64,000 nucleotides of DNA, from positions 37,207,741 through 37,271,740 of the forward strand of contig CM041465.1 of the NCBI GenBank assembly GCA_023213395.1, given 5' to 3'. Both the position numbers and the translations under genes were made by a program. Below are positions 54,187-64,000 of the stretch, piece after piece. The notes under the pieces were generated by a model. That model did not search any database and was not told the origin of the DNA. It saw only the letters and a list, made by a program, of their open reading frames with translations. This DNA is from Cycas panzhihuaensis. Taxonomy: Eukaryota; Cycadophyta. Within the stretch, counting starts at the first letter, position 1. The number at the start of each line of letters is the position of its first letter.

Positions 54187-54399
54187 TGTTGATAATCTTG
54201 ATTGAGATGAAGAGAAAAACTTGTATTACATGGAGATCTAGTCTCCCGTAAATATATATCATGAAAGATGACCGTTACGAATTGGATTGTAACCAATCCA
54301 TCTCTAACAGCCAAGTGTCATTGTCATAAACTTAAGTTACATTTGAGGGTGTCACAACATGACCCCTTTTGCACCTAGATAAAACATTACCCCTCAACA
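54187..54399 (-). repeat. 5' LTR of E (213 bp)
   Basis: Matches 49170-49382 with about seven substitutions and no indel; followed by the target copy TAGGT. Confidence 0.95.
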
Positions 54400-54404
54400 T
54401 AGGT

Positions 54405-55690
54405 TTCTAGCTTCTTCCTCTTCCTCCCTTTCTACTTATATCCCTTATGTTCTTCAATGCTTTATGTATGGTCTGATTATTGGAAGAATATGAAAAGGCT
54501 TGGATAATTGAAGGTTCTATTTCTTCCCATGTTACTTGTTGTAGTTGTTCTTGTTTTAAGAACCATGTTTTTGCTAGGGTTTCTAGGGTATGGATGAAAA
54601 GGTGGGTCCAATGTAATTTGGGAATACTCCAATGTTTCTATAATCTTCTACACCTAAGGAGATGCTTGTTAGGACATTCCCCCACTAAGAATCCTGAGAT
54701 GATCAAGTTTTGAGGTGGATCGAAACTTAGCCTAAAGGTTGATTGCAAGTTTTCCCAAGTTTTGTAGGGTACGGTGATGGGCGGTGTACCACCACCATGC
54801 ATTATTCTAAAAGGAGATTACAAAATCAGCAACCTATTGTTTCTTATTTAAGATCCTGTGTTGCAAACAATGTTCCATACATTGGATTAAGTGCTTTGTG
54901 CCCTCCATTCTTTTACCTGAAAATGTAGGAATTTATTTTTGCCTTACGGTTTTATCTTTTGGTATAAGTTCTATGGGGTGGGCAAATCCTGCTACCTTTT
55001 GAAGGCTATCCTCCAGTTCAACTTCACTAGGGGGACTTACCAAAAGAGATATTGGTGAGTCTAAAGAAGATTTTTGGTTAGAGGTAGAATATTCTACCTC
55101 AACCTGTTGGTTTTTGGTAGAGGGGTTTGGAAGGATATCCCTAGAATCAGAAGGAAGATTGGCCAAATCTCCCGAATCGGATCTGGGGATGGGGGGTGGG
55201 GATGCGGGGTTGAGAAGGAGGTGAGAGTGGGGATGGGGTGGATAAGAGTTTGTAGGGGTGATCAAATTTACATATACTTTGTTTTTTACTTGAAATCCCA
55301 CTTTTACTAAACTATTCACTTTTACTAAACTATTCTCTAATGGTTTTTTAAGGTTTTCGGCACACATATAATCTAAATTATTATTGTTTAATTTACTATC
55401 AATTGAAAAACATTTTGACAACAATTTATAGCAAAGTGAAGAGGGTTGAACTTCATACGAGTTGTCCATCCAATATCGGATCATGTTGTTAGTCTCTTCT
55501 TCGTCGGGTGACGTTTCAGATGGCAATTCTCCATAAATGTTAGGTTCGTACTCTGGTGCATCATTCCTGTGATTGGTCTCTTCTATTGTGTGATATAGAT
55601 TGGCTTCGTCGAAAGTGGAAGAAGTTTCTTGAGTGGCGATCGTTGTATTGGATGCATCGTCTGGGATGACATAGGGAGGACAACCTTGTT
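54405..55690 (-). pseudogene. Proline-rich linker between protease and RT, gypsy I
   Basis: 55757-54933 is open on the minus strand for 274 codons: NLYHTIEETNHRNDAPEYEPN, MIRYWMDNSYEVQPSSLCYKLLSKC, then a Pro/Ser/Asn-rich stretch (NSYPPHPHSHLLLNPASPPPIP) and an acidic end (SPPSEVELEDSLQKVAGF). H has the matching YWLRDAYEVNPSSYRCNLLSQN and proline-rich part. 54932-54405 is degenerate and continues into RT after the E insertion. Such linkers are poorly conserved in sequence; function unknown. Confidence 0.75.
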
Positions 55691-55879
55691 TCATCCGTCC
55701 GTGAGGGTGAATGCCATGTCTTTCCAGCTTTGTAAACATTCGATTTGATATAACCATGGTCTTCCTAACAATGCTGGATAGGTGACCATGTCCTTAACAA
55801 TATCTACGATCGTGAAATCAACAGAGACGATAATGTCGACCACGTTCACTTGGATATTCTTTAGTTGCCCCACTGGTTT
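55691..55879 (-). pseudogene. Protease C-terminal part of gypsy I
   Basis: VGQLKNIQVNVVDIIVSVDFTIVDIVKDMVTYPALLGRPWLYQIECLQSWKDMAFTLTDG, including the flap and LGRPWL helix. It continues the piece that ends at 63172; J lies between. Confidence 0.86.
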
Positions 55880-56451
55880 TGTTAAACCTTATGTTTAAAT
55901 GTTAAGTTAATGTACTTTTATTTTTCATGTAATATATGCACTTTTACTTTAGGGGTGACTTATCACTTAAGTGATAAAGTGCATACCCACATTCTTTCTA
56001 GTGACACAACGTTGTCACTAAAGGGTCAAATGGACCCTCATGCACTTTTGCTCATGATCCAAGTCATGTATCTTGGATGTTTGACACTTGTCAAACATCC
56101 AAGGCCTTAGGTGAGGATCCAAGCACTTTGCTCATGATCCAAGTCATGTATCTTGGATGTTTGACACTTGTCAAACATCCAAGGCCTTAGGTCTCTCATT
56201 TCACTCTATATAATGTTACCTCTCCTCATTGTCTCACAAGGAGAGTTGGGCTATTATTGTTATGATCGGTTGCTAATCAAACTGTTTCTTCTTGGGAGCT
56301 TGGACCAATTCCAACTCCACATATTGGGTATCATTTTCTCTTGCTCCTATTTCTCTTTGCATTGTTTATGCTTTCATGCTTTCATGCATTTGCAGTATTA
56401 TGCTTGTACTTATGATCTTGGGACTAATGTGGCCTAATGCCCATTTTCACA
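55880..56451 (+). repeat. 5' LTR of J (572 bp) with tandem duplication
   Basis: An 80-bp unit is repeated directly (56051-56130 and 56131-56210); each copy holds the inverted repeat with 15-base arms (56072-56103 and 56152-56183). The 18-bp palindrome is at 55960-55977 and TATATAA at 56217-56223. A 9-bp repeat (ctttcatgctttcatgc) near 56370 is also absent from the 3' LTR. Confidence 0.93.
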
Positions 56452-56453
56452 TT

Positions 56454-56465
56454 TGGTATCAGAGC
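56454..56465 (+). promoter_or_regulatory. Primer binding site of J
   Basis: TGGTATCAGAGC, two bases after the LTR end; initiator Met tRNA type, same spacing as in A and F. Confidence 0.93.
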
Positions 56466-58533
56466 TTTAAGGTCTCTGTTTAAGCACTGTTCTTTTATCT
56501 CTATCATTTGTTGTTTGGAGGACTGCCTAGTCAGCATTCCTCATCAGCAGAAGGAAGGCCAAATCAGCATTCACTTTAGTCGTCGACTCACTTGACTAAG
56601 CATACATTCTTTGTCTCCTCACCGCTCTTTCGGTGTCAAATCAACACTAAGCATTCCAATGCTTACTTTCATTTGAGTCATCAAGCGCCAACTCAAGACT
56701 TGACATCTCGGCGGTCCGGTGGCATCAAGCGCCAACTCGAAGACTTGACATCTCAAGAAGTCCGGCTCATCTCGGTTTCACATGAGTCCGGTGCTCTTTC
56801 ACTCTCATTTCAAAGTGCCAAATCAACAATATTTCCGGCAAGCCTACTCGGCTAGTGCAGGTCCAACTCAATTTCTTTGGGCGGAATCGGCAAGATTATC
56901 CACGGTGCCGGTGCCACATCACCACATCGGCTGCTTGTCGCTGTGCCACGCCACATCTGCCCATTCGGTGCCTTTCGACTCTTTATCGAGGCGGTCCATC
57001 TCGGCAAAGCGCCAAAGACCAAGTACCACGGTCATTCATTCTTTGACTCATCACGCCAACTCATTGATCACGCGACTCATTGCACTCGGCTCCATCATCA
57101 ACTCAATCCAGTCTCACTGCTGTCATCAAGACAGTCCAACTCGGCCATTCATCTGACAATCGGCGCCAGGCGCCACATCAAGATTTGATCTATTCCATCA
57201 AGAATGCCACGGCTCGGTGAGTATCGCCACCTCATCAAGACTGCCACTCCAGCTCAGAATTCATCACTGCTGAGTCACCGCCACTCATTCACTTTGCCTA
57301 ACCCATTTCGGATCCGGCATTGTCATAAAAGTGCCAGCTCAGCACTCTAGTTGCCAGGGGCTCTCCTTTGCCGACTCATCTCGAGTCCATCGGCGATTCC
57401 AGTCATCATTGAAAAAAATCAAATCTTTTTTTTAGCATATTTTGATCAATATGCTCATATGAATTAATTTCTTTTAAAAGATTTTAAGAGATTCTTGTTT
57501 AAATTTCTCAAGGGGGGGAAATTTTAAAAGACTTTAAGTCTTTATAAATTTGGGCCTACTTAAAATTTTTTTTACATTGGCACTCTTGTTTCTCAAAAGT
57601 ACTTTTGTACTTACTGTTTTAAGCTCTTTTAGTTCACTTTCTTGCTATTGAAGCATCATTGAGCTTAATTAATGCAATCAAAAAGCATATCTACAGTGTA
57701 AAGGTGAAGAAAATTCTCACCTAACCCGGTTTTGGCACCTTGCATGGTGACCTTGGCCTTCTTCAGTTCAAAAAGGGAAGGCTCATTGTGAAAAATTAAT
57801 AAAATCACAATTTTCTTGTTGGATTGTTGAGACATTTTGAGTCTCAACAGCTGCTGTGTGGAGCTTGTGTTGGCTTTGGAGCAAATTTCTTGAGTACACT
57901 TATCTTGTGGCTTCATCAGATTTTGAAGGTTAAAAGGAACCCTCTTTTGCTGTTATCAAAGGTTCCTTACATCATTTTCTTTTAAGTACTCAAAGTACTT
58001 TATCATTGTACTCAAGCATACATAGCACCTCACTTGGATCTAAAGCACTTGAAATCTGTTTTGTGCTCATTATTTGTAAGCCAAAAGGCATAAAAAAATC
58101 CAAGTAAGAAGATTCACTTAGACTTATTTAAAAGTGAATTTAAAATGCATTGGAGAGGCTCGAAAAGGTTCAAACCTTGCCTCTAAATTAACCTTAAGCT
58201 TGGTGCATTCCCTAGGGGACCAACCGACCGTGCAGTCGATTACACGACAATTAAGGTTGCTTGAGGGAAAGGAGGTTGAAATGGGTGTTATTGAAATGTG
58301 AATCCCGTGGAAAGCATGGTACGTCCATGCGGATCAACCCTACCGCCTTGTCCTAGATTTAACTTGGTCTCCAACTCCATAGCTGAGTCCTCCACCTCTC
58401 TTCACCCCATCGGTTGTTGGATCTTCTTGTAAGATCGGGACTAGTGGTGTTGTTTGAAGGTGGGTCTTAAGCGGCGAAGCTTTTGAAGTTTCCAAGTTAT
58501 CTCGCTAGCTTCAAGTGTTACTCAAGTGGAAAG
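56466..58533 (+). other. 5' leader of copia J
   Basis: The first kilobase (to about 57420) is unlike the leaders of A and B: rich in CGG, CCG and in direct repeats such as catcaagcgccaactcgaag near 56690-56745. From about 57550 it matches A and B, with one array hairpin (57734-57752), the covarying stem (57826-57848) and the block at 58150-58400 with the GCATGG/CCATGC stem (58314-58330). No gene. Confidence 0.72.
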
Positions 58534-59480
58534 ATGGGCGCCATACATATGCTTAATGCTTGTACCATAAGGCTAACTGGCAATCAAATTATCAAGAATG
58601 GAAAAGAATCACAAAAATCTCTTGATAATGAATGAGTTCTGGGATATGTTTCGGAAGAATCCCCAATCCTACACTTGTGGTTAATGATAATCAACTTTGC
58701 ACTGTGGATGTTCAACTTGTTCTTTGCATGGGAGGCCAAAAGGCGAAATTGCTTTGGCATTCATTCGTATGGTTGTGGACATACATGTAGACCAAAATAT
58801 TTCTTCTGCACACTCTTCTAAAGAAGCATGGGACACCTTGTCCTCTTTGTATGAAAAGGCGAGATGAAGCTCGCATTTTGATGATAAAAGCTAAATTGTA
58901 CTCCATCAAATTTGTAAAAGGCGATGTCGGCATTCTTGTCCTCCATTAAGGAGGTTTGTAATGAATTAACTACTTTAGGTAGTCCAGCCACAAGAGATGA
59001 AATCATAGCCTCCGTCACAAAAGCACTACCAAAGGACTACAACGGCTTTATATCATCAACTACACGAGATGGTTCACTAAGGGGGATGACATTCAATCAA
59101 CTTGAAAGCTTATTGCTTCAAGAAGAACAAATCTATGCTAAGGATAATGAAGAACCATCTACAACAGGTGCTTTCACAGCAAGGGCAAAGACAACTCAAA
59201 AATCCAACACTGCATTCACAAAGCAGTTTAGAAATATGAACATTGGATCTTCCAAGTCCAATGTCGTTTGCCATTATTGTGGCATACCTGGCCACATTGC
59301 ACCGATCGCGAAAAAAGCGAATTTTCAAAGACAACAAAGACCACGTGGTCAAAGACGAAGCAACCACGTGGTCAAAGACAACGGCGGCCGACAACGGTTT
59401 CAACAAAGATTCCAACAATGGATCGTTAGAATCCCCTCCGACCAAATCGAGGTGCCTATCGAGGAGGTCCAAGAGGAGGG
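58534..59480 (+). pseudogene. gag of copia J
   Basis: MGAIHMLNACTIRLTGN at 58534 is quickly shifted. Pieces in other frames include WDTLSSLYEKARRSS-like and 58924-59604: MSAFLSSIKEVCNELTTLGSPATRDEIIASVTKALPKDYNGFISSTTRDGSLRGMTFNQLESLLLQEEQIYAKDNEEPSTTGAFTARAK, then CHYCGIPGHIAP where the last knuckle Cys is lost through a small deletion at 59303. An Arg/Gln-rich tail follows. At least six indels against A and B. Confidence 0.86.
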
Positions 59481-60100
59481 GGGTCAAAGAAGTGGCTACC
59501 AGCATTCTAATCGGTTTGCCAATGATGACAAACTACTTTGTGCATACCAATCAAGCAACATTGACAACACTTGGATTGTCGATTCGGTGCTTCTCGACAT
59601 ATGACGAGTGAAGAACTCCTATGCAACATCAAGGAAGGTAAAGGTCAATCGGTAACCTTTGGAAATCTTTGAATCGTTGAGATTTCGGGAATAGGCACCA
59701 TAGCTCTTTTCATTCTCCTCAAAATCCTTCCTCATCATTTTCCAACAAAGGATGCCTACTTCATTCCTTCTATGGAGAAGAATCACTGCTATCTCGTTAG
59801 CGGATGAACAAGCAACGATGAGCATACTATTTAAAAATGGGAAACGTATCATTCGTGACAAAGATGATCAGATCGTACCTGTAGCTTACGAGGATCAAGG
59901 TCTTTACAAGTTGGATGCCAATAACATTACTCTTGATTCTGCTTACTCTGGTTCCACATCTTTGTCAAAAATTCGGTTATGGCATCAACGTCTAGGACAT
60001 TTAAGCCTAGACAATCGGGCGAGATGATGTACAAACGCATGGTGTATGGGCTTCCAAAGATGTATGGTTCAAAATGTCTTTCGAAGCTTGCATAATGGGG
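59481..60100 (+). pseudogene. Protease and pre-integrase of copia J
   Basis: DNTWIVDS precedes a one-base loss at 59584-59586, after which the next frame continues ASRHMTSEELL; so the D-S-G-A motif is present but split by the shift. 59752-60027 has ILFKNGKRIIRDKDDQIVPVAYEDQGLYKLDANNITLDSAYSGS and LWHQRLGHLSLDN. Further indels follow near 60020. Confidence 0.84.
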
Positions 60101-61010
60101 ACACAACATCGGTGCCTTTTCCTAAAGGCAAAGCATGGCGTGCATCTTATCCTTTGCAATTAGTTCACTCGGACTTGTGTGGACCCATGTCCACCACTCC
60201 TTTGGAGGAGCATTGTACTACATATCTTTTATTGATGACTTCTCTCACAAAGTCCGGGTCTACTTCCTAAAGCAAAAATCGAAGCCTTCTCCAAGTTCAA
60301 AGAGTTCAAGGCGGTAGAAAATGAATCGCTACTCAATTGGCACATTAAGGTCAGATAATGGAGGTGAATTCACTTCAAATGAATTCAACCAATTTTACAA
60401 GGATAATGGAATTCGGAGCCAACTCACGACTCCTCATACTCCTCGGCAAAATGGAGTCTCCGGAGGATGAATAGAACGTTGGCTAAGAAAGCCAGAACAA
60501 TGACGCATGCAAAAGGGCTTCCAAGAGCTTCTTGGGCGAAGCATTTCATACTGTTGCCTATGTGGCCAATCAAGTCCTACAACAATCACCAATATCACAC
60601 GAGGAGGCATGGTCCGTAAGAAGCCAACTATCGCCCATTTGAGGACATTCGGATGTACTGCGTATGCACATACCGGATCAACAAAGAACAAAGTTGGACA
60701 AACATAGCCTTAAATGCATCTTTGTAGGATATGCAATCCATAGCAAAGCCTACAAGTTGTATGATCGATTGGGAGAAAAATGCATCTCTCAAGAGATGTA
60801 ATCTTTGTTGAGGATGATAAAAAGAGTTGGATATGGCATCAATCCAACCCCCATTGACAAAGGGAAAAAGATTGTTGAGGACTTCCCTTCCCTCAATCTT
60901 ACACACCATGTTCTTCATCGGCACCTTACGTACCATCTACTTCATCTTCATCTGCTCCACTTGAACCTTCCACTTCATCTTACGCTACTCCTACACTTAC
61001 ACGGAAGATA
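60101..61010 (+). pseudogene. Integrase of copia J
   Basis: 60046-60270 reads PFPKGKAWRASYPLQLVHSDLCGPMSTT (first Asp); 60135-60317 GGALYYISFIDDFSHKVRVYFLKQKS; then LRSDNGGEF (second Asp). The segment with the Glu is damaged (NGVSGG, then stop near 60467). The C-terminal part is split among frames (KCIFVGYAIHSKAYKLYD, LSRDVIFVEDD near 60715-60815). At least eight indels relative to A. Confidence 0.85.
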
Positions 61011-61900
61011 TTGAGGTTCATGCCACATCATTCGAAGCTACCTAATTGGTACACTCAAGCAGTGCAGGATGGTCATATCATTGAAGGAAACGTCCATCAA
61101 AGTATCGTGACAAACAAACTTTGCACTTATGGTGATGTGCTTTCTCTTGATGAGCCTACTACCTTTGCGGAGGCTTCACAAAGTGATAGTTGGAAAGCGC
61201 CATGGATGAGGAGATTCAATCCATTCACAAGAATGGTACTTGGGACTTGGTCGGTGCCTCCACACAAGCAGCAATCAGTTGTAAATGTGTCTACAAGACC
61301 AAATTCCATTCTGATGGGACACTCAAGCGACAGAAAGCAAGACTTGTAGCAAAGGGATTTAAACAAAAAGAAGGAATTGATTACGAGGAGACCTTTGCAC
61401 CTGTAGCAAACATGAACACCATCAGACTTCTCTTGGCCTTAGCTGCACAATGCAAATGGCCCGTATATCAGATGGACGTGAAGAGCGCCTTCCTCAACGG
61501 CGAACTACAAGAGGAGGTATACTTGGAGCAACCTCCTGGATACAAGGAACAAGGCAAGGAGCATTTGGTATGTCGCCTCAAGAAGGCTTTGTATGGCTCA
61601 AGCAAGCTCCTAGGGCATGGTACGCAAAATCGATGAATACTTTTTAAGACATGGGTTTCATCGATCCACATCTGATCCAAACTTGTACATCAAACATGAA
61701 CATCACCATGTCATTTATATTGCCTTGTATGTAGATGACTTAGTGATCACGGTGATGACACTAAGCTCATCAATGTTCTCCAAAATGATTTGAAGAGAAG
61801 TTTTGAGATGACTGATCTTGGACTTCTCCATTACTTTCTAGGCTTTGAGGTATGGCGGCTGACCGGGCTATATCTTCATTTCCCAAGCAAAATATTCTTG
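61011..61900 (+). pseudogene. Reverse transcriptase of copia J
   Basis: 61190-61636: [107 protein letters not shown] four-base loss near 61600 shifts [10 protein letters not shown] into the next frame (to 61647). LYVDDLVIT near 61728-61750 keeps the active box in another frame, and 61790-61981 gives MKRSFEMTDLGLLHYFLGFEVW. Confidence 0.87.
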
Positions 61901-61922
61901 GGACATCTTGTAGAGATTCAGG

Positions 61923-62684
61923 ATGCACGACTGCAAGACGGCGCCTACACCCATGGAGAATGGCACCAAGCTTTCTCTTAATGAGGAAGCTGAACCAGCA
62001 GATCCCACTCTCTATCGACAGCTGATTGGTAGCTTGATATATCTCACCAACACTCGTCCAGGCATTTCATTTGCAGTTGGGATTTGCTCTCGTTACATGT
62101 CTCAACCCAATCAGATACACTGGAATGCAGCAAAACGCATACTCAAGTATATCAAAGGAACATTGCAGTTAGGACTTGAGTATGTACATAAGAAGAACTT
62201 CACTTTAGAAGGGTTCTCTAATTCTGATTGGGCAGGATGCCAGGATAGCAGGAAATCTACCTCGGGTTACTGTTTTACCCTTGGTTCAGCAGTTGTCTCA
62301 TGGAGTTGCAAGAAGCAACCAAATGTTACCTTGTCCTCCATCAAGCGAATACAAAGTCGCGGTCATGACTTGTGAGGCTATCTCGGCTCGACGGATTCTT
62401 GGTGAGCTTGGATTTCAAAGCTAATGCAGCCGCTCATTCATTGTGACAATCAGAGTGTCCTCAAGCTAACTAAGAATCCTGTTTTCCACGCACGGACCAA
62501 GCATATTGAAGTTCACCACCATTTCATTAGGGAGCATGTACACAGTGGTGAGATCACACTTCAATATCGACCAACGGAACAACAGACGGCAGATATCTTT
62601 ACCAAGCCACTTGGTAGAGACAAATTTGTAAAATTTAGAGATGGTCTTGGTGTTCGACTTAACATTGTAAACAGTAAGGGGGGG
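61923..62684 (+). pseudogene. RNase H region of copia J
   Basis: 61923-62375 is open: MHDCKTAPTPMENGTKLSLNEEAEPADPTLYRQLIGSLIYLTNTRPGISFAVGICSRYMSQPNQIHWNAAKRILKYIKGTLQLGLEYVHKKNFTLEGFSNSDWAGCQDSRKSTSGYCFTLGSAVVSWSCKKQPNVTLSS. Indels near 62340-62420 break it; 62424-62690 ends it with HCDNQSVLKLTKNPVFHARTKHIEVHHHFIREHVHSGEITLQYRPTEQQTADIFTKPL and NSKGGC. The G-rich tract follows at once. Confidence 0.9.
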
Positions 62685-63171
62685 TGTTAAACCTTATGTT
62701 TAAATGTTAAGTTAATGTACTTTTATTTTTCATGTAATATATGCACTTTTACTTTAGGGGTGACTTATCACTTAAGTGATAAAGTGCACACACACATTCT
62801 TTCTAGTGACACAACATTGTCACTAAAGGGTCAAATAGACCCTCATGCACTTTTGCTCATGATCCAAGTCATGTATCTTGGATGTTTGACACTTGTCAAA
62901 CATCCAAGGCCTTAGGTCTCTCATTTCACTCTATATAATGTTACCTCTCCTCATTGTCCCACAAGGAGAGTTGGAGCTGTATTGTTATGATATCAGTTTG
63001 CTAATCAAACTGTTTCTTCTTGGGAGCTTGGACCAATTCCAACTCCACATATTGGGTATCATTTTCTCTTGCTCCTATTTCTCTTTGCATTGTTTATGCT
63101 TTCATGCATTTGCAGTATTATGCTTGTACTTATGATCTTGGGACTAATGTGGCCTAATGCCCATTTTCACA
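62685..63171 (+). repeat. 3' LTR of J (487 bp)
   Basis: TGTTAAACCTTATG...CCATTTTCACA. One copy of the unit that is doubled in the 5' LTR, with the inverted repeat at 62877-62908; palindrome at 62765-62782; TATATAA at 62932-62938. Confidence 0.93.
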
Positions 63172-63491
63172 GGTTTGACTAGTAGTTCATTGGCCAACTT
63201 GAGTGAATAATTAGTTGATGTTAATCTTGGACTCCCAAGTTTCTTCCATGTTTGGGTTGGTAGAACATTTACTGCTGCCCCTCCATCCACGATAACGTTT
63301 TTTAGGTTTACCCCCAAAATACCGATATCTACTGAGGGATCCAAATCGCATGATGGTTTGATTTTATTTAAACTTCTATAGGATTCTTTTAGGTGTGTCT
63401 TCCCTCCTTTGATCCATTCAATGACTTTTCCTAATGGAATGGTTAAGTTTAATTGGTTAACCAAATCTTCCATTAGTTTTAATTTTTGCAA
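63172..63491 (-). pseudogene. Protease N-terminal part of gypsy I
   Basis: KLKLMEDLVNQLNLTIPLGKVIEWIKGG, KPSCDLDPSVDIGILGVNLKNVIVDGGAAVNVLPTQTWKKLGSPRLTSTNYSLKLANELLVKP. D-G-G-A occupies the active-site position, as in H. It is cut at 63172 by the insertion of J and resumes at 55879. Confidence 0.88.
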
Positions 63492-64000
63492 AAGTTATTC
63501 TATTTTAGGGTTTCCTTTTGAGTTCTCTGGTAATGTTTGCTCCTCTAATTTCTTATTCCTTCTTCGGTATACCTGCTTTACTTCTGGTTTTCATAGGGGT
63601 AGTGATTTAAGTGCTTCCTCCTGCGTGGCTTCTTCCAATGCTTTGTTTGCAGCACCAAAGCGATCAAATTCTATTTTAGGGTTACGATAATCTTTTTCTC
63701 CTTCGTTTCTTTGATTCTGTAAGTTGACATTTTTTGGGGATCTGGGTATGATTGTTACCCCATTTAAGACCTTACCCTTGCCTTTGCACTCCTTAGAGGT
63801 GTGAGTGCTTGGACCGAAGTTCTTACACAAATATGGGCATTCTTTTTGGATTTTCGCTACTGGACAATCTGACTTCCAGTGCCCATATTCTAAACATATC
63901 AAGGCTCTACCCAGCGGGGGTTTCTTTCTTGGATTCTCCGATTGGGTTATGGTTGTATAGATTGTACGAATATTTCCATTGTTTCTCACTCGCCCTCTTC
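63492..64000 (-). pseudogene. gag C-terminal part of gypsy I
   Basis: 63989-63591: RNNGNIRTIYTTITQSENPRKKPPLGRALICLEYGHWKSDCPVAKIQKECPYLCKNFGPSTHTSKECKGKGKVLNGVTIIPRSPKNVNL. CLEYGHWKSDC and CPYLCKNFGPSTHTSKEC are knuckle-like; H has CLQFGHWKSEC in the same setting. The Gly/Arg-rich part and the rest of gag continue beyond the window. A stop at about 63591 separates it from the protease. Confidence 0.85.

Larger units (their letters stand above)
49170..54399 (-). mobile_element. Copia LTR retrotransposon E, full length
   Basis: Both LTRs (213 bp each) are complete, with TG/CA ends. TAGGT flanks both sides (49165-49169 and 54400-54404), a perfect target duplication. About seven substitutions separate the LTRs (about 3%), so it is fairly young. 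Minus-strand order: primer site, leader, gag with two knuckles, protease with D-S-G-A, integrase with D-D-E, RT with YVDD, RNase H, tract. It is inserted in I upstream of the RT. A few stops and shifts remain. Confidence 0.96.
55880..63171 (+). mobile_element. Copia LTR retrotransposon J (A family), full length
   Basis: LTRs of 572 and 487 bp with TG/CA ends, flanked on both sides by GGTTT (55875-55879 and 63172-63176), a perfect target duplication inside the protease of I. The LTRs differ at only a handful of bases apart from a tandem duplication and a few indels. Yet gag, protease, integrase and RT carry very many one- to four-base indels, most of which create CG. Same leader, gag and pol layout as A and B. 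Confidence 0.95.
44691..64000 (-). mobile_element. Gypsy LTR retrotransposon I, split by E and J
   Basis: Minus-strand gypsy order across three blocks: gag and protease start (64000-63172), protease end and linker (55879-54405), RT, RNase H, integrase (49169-46308) and an extra frame (about 45800-44750). Both interruptions are explained by clean insertions with target duplications GGTTT and TAGGT. RT-RNaseH-IN order and the chromodomain-less integrase tail indicate the Athila/Tat side of Ty3/gypsy (inference). LTRs are not identified: the 5' one is beyond the window. Confidence 0.87.

Noticed and set aside
55074-55310. Plus-strand frame with Gly/Val-rich protein
   Set aside because: Antisense shadow of the proline-rich linker of I.
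56592-57188. Three overlapping plus-strand frames of 87-124 codons in the J leader
   Set aside because: CG-rich leader sequence where several frames are open at once; no motif, and no counterpart in A or B.
58160-58190. GGTTCAAACC in the conserved leader resembles the B box/T arm of a tRNA gene
   Set aside because: No cloverleaf, anticodon arm or A box at the right distance; the same block occurs in A, B and J as part of the leader.

Overview
The window is a nest of plant LTR retrotransposons plus one LINE remnant. I found no host gene, RNA gene, CRISPR array or bacterial feature. Long non-coding leaders, initiator-Met tRNA primer sites, Ty1/copia order PR-IN-RT-RH, Athila/Tat-like gypsy pieces, three-deep nesting and C-to-T stop codons all point to intergenic DNA of a large-genome land plant. 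A gymnosperm would fit, but that is inference; the sequence does not identify the species.

Layout. 1-7325: copia element A (minus; its 3' LTR runs off the left edge). 7326-9160: 3' part of a LINE ORF2. 9161-14171: copia C (plus), 5' LTR cut at its TATA box. 14172-15657 and perhaps further: gag-protease piece of gypsy K (minus). About 16100-23029: copia B (plus; relative of A; 5' LTR missing). 23038-23275: degenerate minisatellite. 23629-28715: copia D (minus; relative of C and E). 28716-28975: stray A-family gag fragment. About 28990-42724: copia F (plus), split by LARD-like element G (31976-41049), itself split by a gag/protease-only gypsy H (34607-39475). 42732-42979: probable LTR. 42980-44690: unassigned. 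44691-64000: degenerate gypsy I (minus), split by copia E (49170-54399, target duplication TAGGT) and by copia J (55880-63171, target duplication GGTTT).

Relations. A, B and J form one copia family with long leaders, LTRs starting TGTTAAACC and ending in CA, and one zinc knuckle. C, D and E form a second family with about 213-bp LTRs, two zinc knuckles and the tract ATTAAGAGAGGG. F is a third copia type with the tract AGTGGGAGATT. I and H share a gypsy architecture (gag, DGGA protease, proline-rich linker, integrase tail without chromodomain); H kept only gag, protease and the integrase tail. The longest uninterrupted coding stretch is RT-RNase H of E (394 codons). All other genes are frameshifted, stopped or lack catalytic residues, so no element looks autonomous now.

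Points most worth a second look: an array of covarying hairpins with self-complementary loops in the A/B/J leaders; CpG-creating small indels limited to most of J; a degenerate extra reading frame downstream of integrase in I; the gag-protease-only gypsy H; and non-coding element G.
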